A stretch of DNA of 64,000 nucleotides from Actinokineospora baliensis (GTDB lineage Bacteria > Actinomycetota > Actinomycetes > Mycobacteriales > Pseudonocardiaceae): the NCBI RefSeq assembly GCF_016907695.1, contig NZ_JAFBCK010000001.1:1302001-1366000 (forward strand), given 5' to 3'. The notes beneath the pieces are model-generated. The model was not told the origin of the DNA. It did not search any database and worked only from the letters and a program-made list of their open reading frames with translations. This document shows, piece after piece, positions 32,238 through 41,137 of the stretch (positions are counted from its first letter, which is position 1; each line of letters starts with the position of its first letter). A program made the position numbers and the translations under genes.

Positions 32238-35225
32238 TCAGTCGAACAGGTTCGCCAGGCGCGACTGGGTGTCGGTCAGCGAGGACACACCCGGCAGGGC
32301 CGAGGTGGCGTCGATGCCCGACAGCGCCGGGGTCTGCACCGGGAGCTTGTTGACCGCGGGGGTCTGCACCGGGAGCTTGTTCAGCGACGGGGCCTGGAAC
32401 AGGTTGCCGGAGAAGGCACCGGTCAGGTTGTCGGTCGGCAGCGTGCTCAGGCCGGGCAGGTCCGCGCGGGAGCGGCCGGTCGGGATCACGTGCACCGGCA
32501 GGGCGCCGGTCAGGTTGCCGGTGCTGGGCAGGCCACCGCCGCCGAGCAGGCCGCCGGTGAGGTCACCGGTGGGCAGGCCGCCGCCGGTCAGGGTGCCGGT
32601 GGGCAGGCCACCGCCGCCGAGCAGGCCGTCGAGCGGGGTGCCCGCGTACGAGCGCTGCATCGGCAGGCCGCCGAACACGCCGTTGAAGGGCAGCTCGGTG
32701 ACGCCGAGGCCGCCGACGGTGGGCAGGCGCAGCGGGGTCTCGTCCTCGGCACCGTGCTCGCCGACGGTGGTGGTGTTGACCTGCGAGGCGGAGGTGATCG
32801 CGTCAGCGGCCACCTCGACCGGCACGTCGTAGACCGGGGCGTTGCCGCGGACCGGGCCGGTGAGGTGGATGCCGTTGAGGCTGCCACCGAGGCCGCTGGT
32901 CTCCGAGGTCCCGCCGATCTGGCCGGAGGTGTTGTTGTCGGAGATGCCGAACGCGTCGCTGCCGACCGCGGACACGGCGTCGCCGTGCGGCTGCACGAAG
33001 GCACCGGCCGGGACGTCGGCCAGGGTGCCGGAGAGGAACCCGTGGTCGCCGTTGGTGGTCAGGTCGCCACCGGAGTTGGTGGAGCTGACCGAGGACGAGG
33101 TGGCCTTGTTGTCCCCGCCGACCCCGGCGACCGCGGCACCGAAGGCCTGCACCAGCGGACCGGCCTGGGCGCCGATCAGGTTGCCGGACAGGTTGCCGTC
33201 GCGGCCGTTGGTGGTGGCCGACGACCCCGCGGTGGTGGTGACGTCGTTGGTGGCACCGGCCTCGTTGTCGCCCGCGATGGCGACCGAGTCGCCGAACGCC
33301 TGGGTGGCGCCCGCGATCGGGGCGGTCACGATGTTGCCGGACAGGTTGCCGTCCGAGCCGTCGGTGGTGGCCACGTCACCGGTGGAGGAGTTGGTGACGT
33401 TGCTGGCCTGCGCCTTGCCGTTGCCCAGCGCCGAGACGCCGGCGCCGAAGGCCTGCAGCGGGTTGCTGATCGGGCTCTGCACGATGTTGCCCGAGCCGGT
33501 GCCGCCGATGCCGGTGCTCTTCGACGGGCCGCCAGCGCTGATCTGGTTCTCCAGCGCGGTGTCGGAGGTGGTGTTGGCCACCGCGCCCGCGCTGTTGCCG
33601 AAGACCTGGATCGGCGCGGCGACCGGCGAGTTGAGCAGGTTGGCCGCGAGCACCGCGTCGTCGTCGGCGGTGTTGGCGTCGCCGCCCGCGCTGGAGAACT
33701 TGGTCTCCGTGGCGTAGATGTCCTGGTCGCCCAGCACGCCGACGCCGTTGCTGATCAGCTCGGCCGGGGCGGTCACCGGGATCTGGCCCGAGTTGCCGCC
33801 GCCGACGGAGTCGTCACCGGCGGTACCGGCGTCGCCGCCTGCGGCGGTGGTGGTGATGTTCTCGCAGGCGATGTCGGAGTCGCCGACCACGACGCCGCCG
33901 TTGGCGCACGAGTCGATCGGGGCCGACACCGGGCCGTTGATCAGCGAGCCGCCGAGGACGCTGTCGTTGCCGCGGGTGATCGCGGTGCCGCCCGAGCTGG
34001 TGTCGATCACGTTGTTCTGGTCGGTGGCCGCGTCGCCGATCACGCCACCGGCGTTGCCGATCACGCTGGTGGCCGCCGACACCGGGACGACGCCGATGGC
34101 GCCGCCGAGCACCGAGTCGGTGCCGTCGGAGCGGTTGCCGCCGCCCGCGCTGGCGACCAGGTCGGAGCTGCAGACCGCGTCGGACTGGCCGACCGCGACC
34201 GCGGAGGTGCAGTCGGAGGTGACCGGCGAGGCGACGCCCGGCTGCAGGATGTTGCCACCGCCGGTGGAGTCCTGGCCGTTGGTGTGCACGTAGACCGGGT
34301 TGCCGCCGAGGTCGGGGCTCTCCTGGCCAGCCTGCGCGGTGGTGGAGTTGATCGAGTCGGCGTTGGCCTGCCCGATCACGCCGAGCGCGGTGCCGGTGCC
34401 GCGCACCGGGGCGGCCAGCGGGACGAGCGCGCCGTTGCCGCCGAGGGTGCTGTCCTCGCCGTTGGTGTAGACGACGCCGCCGACCAAGCTGTCGGAGCTG
34501 GTGGTGGACTCGGCGTCGGCGTTGCCGCCTGCGGCGATCGCGTTGCCGTTGAGCTGCACCGGGGTGGTGGCCTGGCTGCCGATGACGTTGCCGGAGATGG
34601 CACCGTCCTCGCCGCTGGTGGTGATGTCGCCGTCCACGGTGGAGCTCTGGGTGGCGGTGTTCTGGGTCTCGGCGTCGCCTGCGAGGCTGATCGCGTTGCC
34701 GGTCACCTGGACCGGGGCGGCGTAGTCGAGGTTGACGACGTTGCCCGCGATCGCGCGGTCCTCGCCGTCGGTGCTGACCTCGCGGGAGAGCGAGGTCTCC
34801 TGCGTGGAGTCGTTGGTGACCGACGAGTCGCCGCCCGCGGCGATCGCGTTGCCGGAGACGTCGACCGGGACGACGACGCCGCCCACGATCTTGTTGGCGC
34901 GCAGCGGGGCGTCGCTGCCCGCGGCCAGCCGCTGGGTGGCCGAGTCGGCGAGCGGGGTGACCAGCGAACCGCCGGGCACCGCGTTGAGCACCTCGCGGGG
35001 GCTGGTGGAGATGGTGCGGGTGAACTCCGGCAGGTGCTTGTCACCCAGCACGGTGCCGACCGCGTTGTTGCGCACGTTGGCGTCGACGACGATCTTCGCG
35101 TCCAGCGCCGATGCGGGCTGGTCGGGGTTGACGTTGTCGTCGGCGGAGGCGATGCCGGTACCCAGCATCAACAGGCCACCGGTGACCAGCGCGGTCTGGA
35201 AACCGCGCTTAGCCCAGGTCTGCAT
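32238..35225 (-). CDS. Large secreted protein of tandem chaplin-like repeats
   Basis: 995 residues from ATG 35225, supported by AAGGAG at 35235-35240; upstream ATGs lack this spacing. The signal peptide 'MQTWAKRGFQTALVTGG' ends near 'GIASADD'. A ~75-residue lead is followed by about fourteen ~51-residue repeats with a shared 'GNxxxxPVxxPVxxxGN ... G(D/N)xA' core, as in chaplins (for example 'AISGNVIGSQATTPVQLNGN'). A C-terminal region of GLPTG-type and 'LNKLPVQTPA' tandem repeats completes it. Only repeats 5 and 7 contain Cys. There is no sortase or membrane anchor. I infer a surface or matrix structural protein. Confidence 0.8.
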   Translation of the reverse strand: MQTWAKRGFQTALVTGGLLMLGTGIASADDNVNPDQPASALDAKIVVDANVRNNAVGTVLGDKHLPEFTRTISTSPREVLNAVPGGSLVTPLADSATQRLAAGSDAPLRANKIVGGVVVPVDVSGNAIAAGGDSSVTNDSTQETSLSREVSTDGEDRAIAGNVVNLDYAAPVQVTGNAISLAGDAETQNTATQSSTVDGDITTSGEDGAISGNVIGSQATTPVQLNGNAIAAGGNADAESTTSSDSLVGGVVYTNGEDSTLGGNGALVPLAAPVRGTGTALGVIGQANADSINSTTAQAGQESPDLGGNPVYVHTNGQDSTGGGNILQPGVASPVTSDCTSAVAVGQSDAVCSSDLVASAGGGNRSDGTDSVLGGAIGVVPVSAATSVIGNAGGVIGDAATDQNNVIDTSSGGTAITRGNDSVLGGSLINGPVSAPIDSCANGGVVVGDSDIACENITTTAAGGDAGTAGDDSVGGGNSGQIPVTAPAELISNGVGVLGDQDIYATETKFSSAGGDANTADDDAVLAANLLNSPVAAPIQVFGNSAGAVANTTSDTALENQISAGGPSKSTGIGGTGSGNIVQSPISNPLQAFGAGVSALGNGKAQASNVTNSSTGDVATTDGSDGNLSGNIVTAPIAGATQAFGDSVAIAGDNEAGATNDVTTTAGSSATTNGRDGNLSGNLIGAQAGPLVQAFGAAVAGVGGDNKATSSSVSSTNSGGDLTTNGDHGFLSGTLADVPAGAFVQPHGDAVSAVGSDAFGISDNNTSGQIGGTSETSGLGGSLNGIHLTGPVRGNAPVYDVPVEVAADAITSASQVNTTTVGEHGAEDETPLRLPTVGGLGVTELPFNGVFGGLPMQRSYAGTPLDGLLGGGGLPTGTLTGGGLPTGDLTGGLLGGGGLPSTGNLTGALPVHVIPTGRSRADLPGLSTLPTDNLTGAFSGNLFQAPSLNKLPVQTPAVNKLPVQTPALSGIDATSALPGVSSLTDTQSRLANLFD
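32750..34925 (-). repeat. Fourteen ~51-codon tandem repeats inside the chaplin-like gene
   Basis: Units open with (L/I)SGN- or LGGN-like starts and are separated by acidic 'TxGxDG/S' linkers. Examples are 'NLSGNIVTAPIAGATQAFG', 'NLSGNLIGAQAGPLVQAFG' and 'AIAGNVVNLDYAAPVQVTG'. Units 10-12 are most alike; unit 4 is longer (~60) and unit 14 is degenerate. Coordinates are approximate to one unit end. Confidence 0.75.
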
Positions 35226-35420
35226 CAGGTGTTTCTCCTTCATGTGGTGAACAGGCACGGGTGACCACGACGACGGGCGCGTCGGAGGCGGCGGTCACCC
35301 GCGGTTTTCATGGGGGGTTTGTGCGGGCATCGGGGGCCCGCGCTGGCTGGCGCGGCCTGGGCACGGCGGACGTGGGCGCGTGTCCGTGGGAGCCGGGTGG
35401 CTCCCTGGCCGCGCCGTGGA

Positions 35421-36278
35421 TCAGTCGGGCGTGACGCCAGGCTGCGCGTCGACGGTGGTGCTGGCCGCGACCGGCGTGCTGCGCGGTGCGCTGGCCGAGG
35501 CGGGGTCTGAGTCGGCCGGGGTGACGACGACAAGGCCGTGCCCGAGCGCGTCCGCCGCGCCTGCGCCTGGGTGCCCCGGGCTGACCGGAGCGGGCATGCT
35601 CAGCGGCGCCAGCGGGCTGGGGCCGGTGGGCAGGGCGGGGGCGTGCTGGTTGACCCGCTCGTCGGCGGACTCGGGGGAGCCGCGCTGGGACAGGCCGTTG
35701 CCGGTGGCGCGCTCGTGGGCGCCCGGCACGGGCCGGGTGGCGAGCGCGGTCGGCAGCAGTGCCTCGGCGGTCGCGGCCGGGGTGGCCTGTTCGACGAAGG
35801 GGGATCCGAGGACCGGGAACTGCGCGGTCTGCTCGGGTGCGGGGGTCACCTCGGCCGGGCGGGTGACCGCGCCGCGCAGCGGCAGGTCGACCCGGGCGGT
35901 GCCGAGGTGGCTGGGCAGTTGCTTGGCGAGGTCGCGGCCGAACTCCTCGACCGCCTGGGTCGCCCCGTGGCTGACCTCGGTCACCCGGCTGGCGTCGACC
36001 GGCTCACCGACGAGCGTGCCGAGCGAGTCGGTGAGTCCGAGCAGGCCGGACTTCACCTCGGCGGCGGCAGGCGCGTCGAGCGCGGGCACCGCGTCCACGA
36101 CTGACCGCAGGTCGTGCTGCAGGTCGGTCGCGACGTCGGCCCCGGCGGTGGCGGTGCAGATGGCCCACGCCGCCGCGGTCGAGGCGAGGGTGCCGCCCAG
36201 GACGACCAGGGTGCGCGAAACGGCGCGCCGCAACGCGGTCGTCTCCCTCACCTGCCTGTCCTCGCGGTGACCACTCAT
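35421..36278 (-). CDS. Secreted protein of unknown function
   Basis: 285 residues from ATG 36278 ('MSGHREDRQVRETTALRRA'). The hydrophobic signal 'RTLVVLGGTLASTAAAWAI' ends near 'TATAGADV'. A ~90-residue helical domain ('DLQHDLRSVVDAVPALDAP', 'VSHGATQAVEEFGRDLAKQL') and a long Pro/Ala/Ser-rich tail follow. It lies upstream of the chaplin-like repeat gene on the same strand, 195 bp away, so the two may act together at the cell surface. No family recognised. Confidence 0.65.
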   Translation of the reverse strand: MSGHREDRQVRETTALRRAVSRTLVVLGGTLASTAAAWAICTATAGADVATDLQHDLRSVVDAVPALDAPAAAEVKSGLLGLTDSLGTLVGEPVDASRVTEVSHGATQAVEEFGRDLAKQLPSHLGTARVDLPLRGAVTRPAEVTPAPEQTAQFPVLGSPFVEQATPAATAEALLPTALATRPVPGAHERATGNGLSQRGSPESADERVNQHAPALPTGPSPLAPLSMPAPVSPGHPGAGAADALGHGLVVVTPADSDPASASAPRSTPVAASTTVDAQPGVTPD

Positions 36279-36481
36279 GCCTGCCTGGTTCGCCTTCCGA
36301 TCCGGGGAGCACGGCTGGGGCGCCGTGCACCGGAACACTGGCATCCGCACGCATCGTTATGCACGCGTGACTCTGGATGCCCACCGGATCGTGTGACGAA
36401 CACAGAGTGTTTCCACAGATCACGCTCAGCGACTGCACCAGGTGATCGCGGAAAACCGCCGCAGGCTGTCCACAGGTCGGC

Positions 36482-38731
36482 TCAGCCGCGCTTGAGGACC
36501 CGGGTCGCGCCCGCCGCCGCCGTGGTGGCCAGGATCCAGCCGACGGCGATCAACACCCCCGAGATCCACTGGGACGCCCCGACCATCCGCCACTTGTTGT
36601 CCTGGCCCAGGTCGACGATGGGCAGCAGCAGGTCGATGGCCAGCAGCGGCGGGTTCCACACCGGGTTGACGTCGTTGTCGAGCTTGTCCATGACGTGCCA
36701 GGAGAACCAGAGCGTGCCCAGCAGCCAGAACAGCGCGAGCCAGACCATGGCCAGCCACGGCCGGTAGCCGAAGCCGACGGTGTAGTCCTGCAGCCGCCCC
36801 CAGAGCCTGCCCGCCAGGTGGAGTTCGGCGTAGCGGCGGCGCTGCCGTTCGAGGTGCACCTGTTGGGCGAGCTCCTCCTCACCGCCATCGGAGTAGACGG
36901 CGGCCAGCCGCTCGTAGGGACCGGGAGCGAAGTCGGGCTGCACCTTGCGCAGCCACTTCAAGCGGGTCTTCACCGAAACATCCGGGATCGCCCTAAGAGC
37001 CGTGAAGGAGAAGTCCTCCAACTCGACGCCGCCCGTGGCAGCCCACAAGCCAGGCCCGTCGATGACAGACACGGCCGACGCTCGCGTTAGGACAACCGCG
37101 CCCTGCGGGGGACGCCGCTCGGGGAAGACGAGCACGAGCTCCTGCGCAGTAAGGCCGTACGCCGACAGCACCTTGTCGACCAACGCGTGGTTAGGCCTCG
37201 TGCGTCCGCCTAGGCGCGCACCGGCGAACGTGACCATCTTGCCCACCTCGACCAGCCGCACCCGGACTCCGCCAATGGCCCTGAAGCCGTAACTACAGAG
37301 AAGGTCCTTGCCAACTGTTGCTACGCGGGCATCGAGCGACGGCTTAAGGGAGCCGTCCGGGCGTAAGCGGGGCTTGATGAGGTGGGCTCCTGAGCAGTCG
37401 AGGCTGGAGCCGATGTGCGCGTTCTGCAGTCGGATAGAGCCGGACGCACGCACCTTCCTTAAGAATAAGGTGCCGCCTACGCGCAGCCGGTCGGCGAAGA
37501 GGACATCGATGGCAGGGCCGCGCAGTCGAGCACGGGACAGACTCGCGCTGCCGTGCACATGTGCATCGACGAGTCGCACCTGTCCATACGCCAAGAGCGC
37601 AGTGCCCGGGTTGCCGTCGGAGTCGACCTTGCCGCCGATGGACCCGCGGGCTTCCACGTCCCCGTGCACCTCGATGCCGTCGGCGACCAGGGCGACGGGC
37701 ACCTTGGTCACGTCGCGGCCCTCGGCGAACGCCTTCACCAAGTCGGGCATGGCGGCCCGGTGGCCGATGGTGGCCCCGGAGAGCAGCAGGTGACCGCCGA
37801 CCTGGGCGCCGCGCAGCCCCACGGTGCCGCCTGCGGTGAAACCGTCGTCCAGCTTGACGTCCCCGTCGACGCGCAGCCGATCGGCGTCGAGGACGTAGCG
37901 GTCGTCGACCGTGCCTCTAGGCAGCACGAGCACCTGGCCGTCGCCGTCGCGCGCGTCGTGTAGTTGCGCGCCGGAGAACACCGCGTCGCCGCCGATCCGT
38001 GCGCCGGAGAGGATCACCGTGCCCGCCGCGTCGAACTGGCCACCACCGGCGTCGCAGGAGAAGTTGCCCGCGACCACAAGACCGGTGGCCTCCAGCGCGG
38101 TGCCGGACGGGTGGGACAACCGTGCTCCGGTCAGGTGAACGCTGCCGCCGATGTTGGCCCCGCGCAGCCGCAGCTCACCGAACACCTGGACCGCGACAGC
38201 CTGGATGGACCCCGCGATGCGCAGCCGCGCACCCAGCAGCGCGGCGGCCCCGGGATTGCGCAGCACCGCACCCGCCAACCGCAGCGTCCCCTCGACGGTC
38301 GCGTCCGTGAGGTCGAGGACCCCGGAGCAGGTGTAACCGGACTCCAGCAGCAGATCGCTGCCTACGCGCAGGTTGCGCGCGTAGAGGCCGGGCATCCGGC
38401 AGCCGCGCAGGCTCAGCGCCACTAGGCGCGCCATCCGCAGCACTGGCGCGTGCTCGAACTCGCACCGCTGCAAGGTGATGACCGACCCCACCTCGCGGCC
38501 CTCTAGGTCGAACCGACCGGTGACCACGGCGTTGTCCAACCGCAGCGCGGGCATCGCACCGACGCCGAGCGGGTAGGCGCCGACCAGCAGCGCCGACAAC
38601 ACCTCACCGCGCACCCGCTGGTCGACCTCGCCCGCCAGGTCGAGCCGGGCACCGGTCTCATAGGACTCCCGGACCGCCTGCTCGGTCTTGGTCAGCTCGT
38701 CGAGCGGCACGTACGCGGTCACGGCCACCAT
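36482..38731 (-). CDS. Beta-helix-like repeat protein with two C-terminal membrane helices
   Basis: 749 residues from ATG 38731 (GTG 38734 also possible); a longer frame would run into the divergent gene. Residues ~60-520 are made of right-handed beta-helix-like turns ('IGGSVHLTGARLSHPSGTAL', 'VGGHLLLSGATIG'). A motif 'PYERLAAVYSDGGEEELAQQ' and a basic helix follow, then two membrane helices near the end. Streptomyces relatives are often labelled membrane-associated oxidoreductase without support. It is paralogous to 57517-59682. Three TTA codons (37364, 37460, 37466) and many AT-ending codons mark 36.9-37.6 kb. Confidence 0.75.
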   Translation of the reverse strand: MVAVTAYVPLDELTKTEQAVRESYETGARLDLAGEVDQRVRGEVLSALLVGAYPLGVGAMPALRLDNAVVTGRFDLEGREVGSVITLQRCEFEHAPVLRMARLVALSLRGCRMPGLYARNLRVGSDLLLESGYTCSGVLDLTDATVEGTLRLAGAVLRNPGAAALLGARLRIAGSIQAVAVQVFGELRLRGANIGGSVHLTGARLSHPSGTALEATGLVVAGNFSCDAGGGQFDAAGTVILSGARIGGDAVFSGAQLHDARDGDGQVLVLPRGTVDDRYVLDADRLRVDGDVKLDDGFTAGGTVGLRGAQVGGHLLLSGATIGHRAAMPDLVKAFAEGRDVTKVPVALVADGIEVHGDVEARGSIGGKVDSDGNPGTALLAYGQVRLVDAHVHGSASLSRARLRGPAIDVLFADRLRVGGTLFLRKVRASGSIRLQNAHIGSSLDCSGAHLIKPRLRPDGSLKPSLDARVATVGKDLLCSYGFRAIGGVRVRLVEVGKMVTFAGARLGGRTRPNHALVDKVLSAYGLTAQELVLVFPERRPPQGAVVLTRASAVSVIDGPGLWAATGGVELEDFSFTALRAIPDVSVKTRLKWLRKVQPDFAPGPYERLAAVYSDGGEEELAQQVHLERQRRRYAELHLAGRLWGRLQDYTVGFGYRPWLAMVWLALFWLLGTLWFSWHVMDKLDNDVNPVWNPPLLAIDLLLPIVDLGQDNKWRMVGASQWISGVLIAVGWILATTAAAGATRVLKRG

Positions 38732-38786
38732 CACATCAGACAACTTCTTCCCCGAGGACCGGTTCGACCGATTACCGTGATCGGCG

Positions 38787-39992
38787 ATGACCAGAAACCG
38801 CGTCGCCGGTCGCAAGCACCGGGCCACGCTCCCCGCCAACGACGTCACCCCGCTGGTGCCCAAGGGGCTCAGGGTCAGCGCCGCGCTGTCCTGGCGCTTC
38901 CTGGTGATCATCGGCGCGCTGTACGTCATCATCTGGCTGCTGGGCTACTTCGCCCACGTGGTGATCCCGGTCGCGATCGCGTTACTGCTCGCGGCGCTCA
39001 TGGCCCCGGGTGTCGGCAAGCTCGTCGAGTGGCGGGTGCCGAGGTCCCTGGCGACGCTGATCGTGCTGGTCGGCGGGATCGCCGTGGTCGGCGGCGTGCT
39101 GACCTTCGTGATCACCGAGTTCACCAACGGCCTGCCGCAGCTGCAGAGCCAGGTCAACGACTCGCTCGACGCCATCCAGAAGTGGCTCTCGGACGGCCCG
39201 CTGCACGTCAACAAGGAGCAGATCCGCCAGTTCCTGCAGAACACCGTCGACACCATCAAGGCCAACCAGTCGGCGATCACCTCCGGGGCGATCACCACCG
39301 CGGCCACCATCGGCGAGGTGCTGACCGGGCTGCTGCTGACCCTGTTCATCCTGATCTTCTTCCTGTTCGACGGCGCCGGGATCTGGCGGTTCGTCGTGCG
39401 CGGCGTGCCCGCGCCGGTGCGCGACCGGGTGGACGTCGCGGGCAGGCGCGGCTTCTCGTCGCTGGTCAGCTACGTGCGGGCGACCGCGGCGGTGGCGGTG
39501 TTCGACGCCGTCGGCATCGGCATCGGCCTGTGGATCGTGGGTGTGCCGCTGGTGGTGCCGCTGGCCGCGCTGGTGTTCCTCACCGCGTTCATCCCGATCA
39601 TCGGTGCCCTGGTGGCGGGCACGGTCGCGGTGCTGGTCGCGCTGGTCGCCAACGGGTTCATCTCGGCGCTGGTCGTGCTCGCGATCGTCGTCGGCATCAT
39701 GCAGATCGAGAGCCACGTCCTGCAGCCGCTGCTGCTGGGCCGCGCGGTGAAGCTGCACCCGCTGGCGGTCGTGCTGGCCATCGGTGTCGGCCTCATCGCG
39801 GCGGGCATCGCGGGCGCGCTGCTGTCGGTGCCGCTGCTGGCCGTGCTCAACGCGGGCGTGCGGTCGCTGCTCAACGAGGGCGACACCGAACCGGACGAAG
39901 TGGACGTGCTCGACGACTCCGGGTCGCAGCCCAACGCGGTCGAAGAGGACGAGGAGTCCGAGCAGCAGGACGAGGAATCACCGAGACCGTGA
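38787..39992 (+). CDS. AI-2E family transporter (PerM/YdiK-like)
   Basis: 401 residues from ATG 38787. It has about eight membrane helices with the family's long amphipathic central loop ('NGLPQLQSQVNDSLDAIQKW') and 'FLTAFIPIIGALVAG', 'VLQPLLLGRAVKLHPLAV' near residue 310. The acidic C-terminus is cytoplasmic. Members export quorum signals or act as Na+/H+ antiporters; the substrate here is unknown. Its stop overlaps the kinase start by 4 bp. One TTA codon at 38982. Confidence 0.92.
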   Translation: MTRNRVAGRKHRATLPANDVTPLVPKGLRVSAALSWRFLVIIGALYVIIWLLGYFAHVVIPVAIALLLAALMAPGVGKLVEWRVPRSLATLIVLVGGIAVVGGVLTFVITEFTNGLPQLQSQVNDSLDAIQKWLSDGPLHVNKEQIRQFLQNTVDTIKANQSAITSGAITTAATIGEVLTGLLLTLFILIFFLFDGAGIWRFVVRGVPAPVRDRVDVAGRRGFSSLVSYVRATAAVAVFDAVGIGIGLWIVGVPLVVPLAALVFLTAFIPIIGALVAGTVAVLVALVANGFISALVVLAIVVGIMQIESHVLQPLLLGRAVKLHPLAVVLAIGVGLIAAGIAGALLSVPLLAVLNAGVRSLLNEGDTEPDEVDVLDDSGSQPNAVEEDEESEQQDEESPRP

Positions 39993-41137
39993 GCTCGCCC
40001 CGCACTGTGCGCAAGGACGCGCTGAAGCCGCTGTGGCGCGCGTCCGTACTGCTGCGGGTGATCACCTTGCTGTTCGCGGCCGGGGTCGTGCTGGCGCACG
40101 CCGGTGAGTACGCCGGCACCGCCCTGGCCTGGGTGACGATCGGCGCGATGGGGCTGTGGACGGCCGCCACCTCGGTCTACTACCTGCGGCGGAGCAAGGT
40201 CGCGCTCTGGTTCACCCTGCTCGACCTCGGCGTGTGCTGCGCCGTGATGTGCGTGTCCCGGCTGGTGCTCACCCACGAGCAGCTGACTGTGCTGACCGTG
40301 CCGCTGGTCCCCACGGTCTGGGTGACGGCGGTGGTCGCGGTCGGCGCAGTCCGCTCGGGGATGCTCGGCGGGACCCTGTTCGGCGCGGTGGTCGCCGCCT
40401 TCAACTACGGCGTGCGCGGCTACGTCGACACCGACCTGACCCGCGACCTGGTGCTGCTGGTCGGCGTCGGGTTCGTGGTCGGCCTGGCGTCGACGACCTC
40501 CAAGCAGTCCGCCGAGCGGCTGGCCATGGCCATGCGCGCCGAGGCGGCGACAGCCGAGCGGGAACGGCTGGCCCGCACCATCCACGACAGCGTGCTGCAG
40601 GTGCTGGCCCGGGTCCGCAAGCGCGGCCGCGAGCTGGGTGGGGAAGCCGCTGAGCTGGCCGAACTGGCGGGGACCCAGGAGGTCGCGTTACGGGCCCTGG
40701 TCGCCGCGGCGCCCCTGGAGTCGACCGAGAACGGGCAGGCCGACCTGCGGCCCAGGCTCCAGGTGCTGGCCACCGACCGCTACCAGGTGGCTGTGCCCGC
40801 GACCCCGGTCCTGGTGGGGGAGTGCGTCGCCGCCGAGCTCGGTTACCTGGTGCGCGAGGCGCTGGCGAACGTGGAACGGCACGCGGGCGCGCACGCGCGG
40901 GCCTGGGTGCTGCTGGAGGACCTGGGCGACGAGGTCGTGGTCAGCGTGCGCGACGACGGGGTGGGCATCGAGCCTGGCCGGCTCGCCGCGGCCGAGGCCA
41001 GGGGGCGCCTCGGTGTGTCCCGCTCGATCCGCGGCCGGGTCGCCGAGCTGGGCGGCACGGCCACCCTGGAGACCAGTCCGGACCAGGGGACCGAGTGGGA
41101 GATCCGGGTCCCGAACGCGGGGGGAAACCATGGCTGA
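39989..41137 (+). CDS. Sensor histidine kinase, NarL/MacS-like
   Basis: 382 residues from GTG 39989, coupled to the transporter gene. Four to six N-terminal helices (residues ~15-165) are followed by the HisKA_3-type phospho-acceptor 'ARTIHDSVLQVLARVRKRG' near residue 195 and an HATPase domain ('LVREALANVERHAGAHARAW', 'VSVRDDGVGIEPG', 'QGTEWEIRVP'). Its stop overlaps the response regulator by 8 bp. Signal unknown; the membrane sensor suggests envelope or membrane input. TTA codon at 40688. Confidence 0.93.
   Translation: MSSPRTVRKDALKPLWRASVLLRVITLLFAAGVVLAHAGEYAGTALAWVTIGAMGLWTAATSVYYLRRSKVALWFTLLDLGVCCAVMCVSRLVLTHEQLTVLTVPLVPTVWVTAVVAVGAVRSGMLGGTLFGAVVAAFNYGVRGYVDTDLTRDLVLLVGVGFVVGLASTTSKQSAERLAMAMRAEAATAERERLARTIHDSVLQVLARVRKRGRELGGEAAELAELAGTQEVALRALVAAAPLESTENGQADLRPRLQVLATDRYQVAVPATPVLVGECVAAELGYLVREALANVERHAGAHARAWVLLEDLGDEVVVSVRDDGVGIEPGRLAAAEARGRLGVSRSIRGRVAELGGTATLETSPDQGTEWEIRVPNAGGNHG

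Noticed and set aside
32229..35264. A ~1000-codon open frame on the + strand opposite the chaplin-like repeat gene
   Set aside because: It is the antisense shadow of a GC-rich repetitive gene; composition (Val/Asp/Arg/Gly) is typical of a mirrored frame and the minus-strand gene has a signal peptide and RBS.
36409..36474. Two DnaA-box-like sequences upstream of the secreted protein (near 36409 and 36466)
   Set aside because: Only near matches (GTTTCCACA, CTGTCCACA), 57 bp apart and not clustered like those before dnaB.
38777..41137. One continuous frame joining exporter and kinase regions
   Set aside because: The exporter uses another frame to 39992; only the part from GTG 39989 shows kinase motifs, so this is not a fusion.
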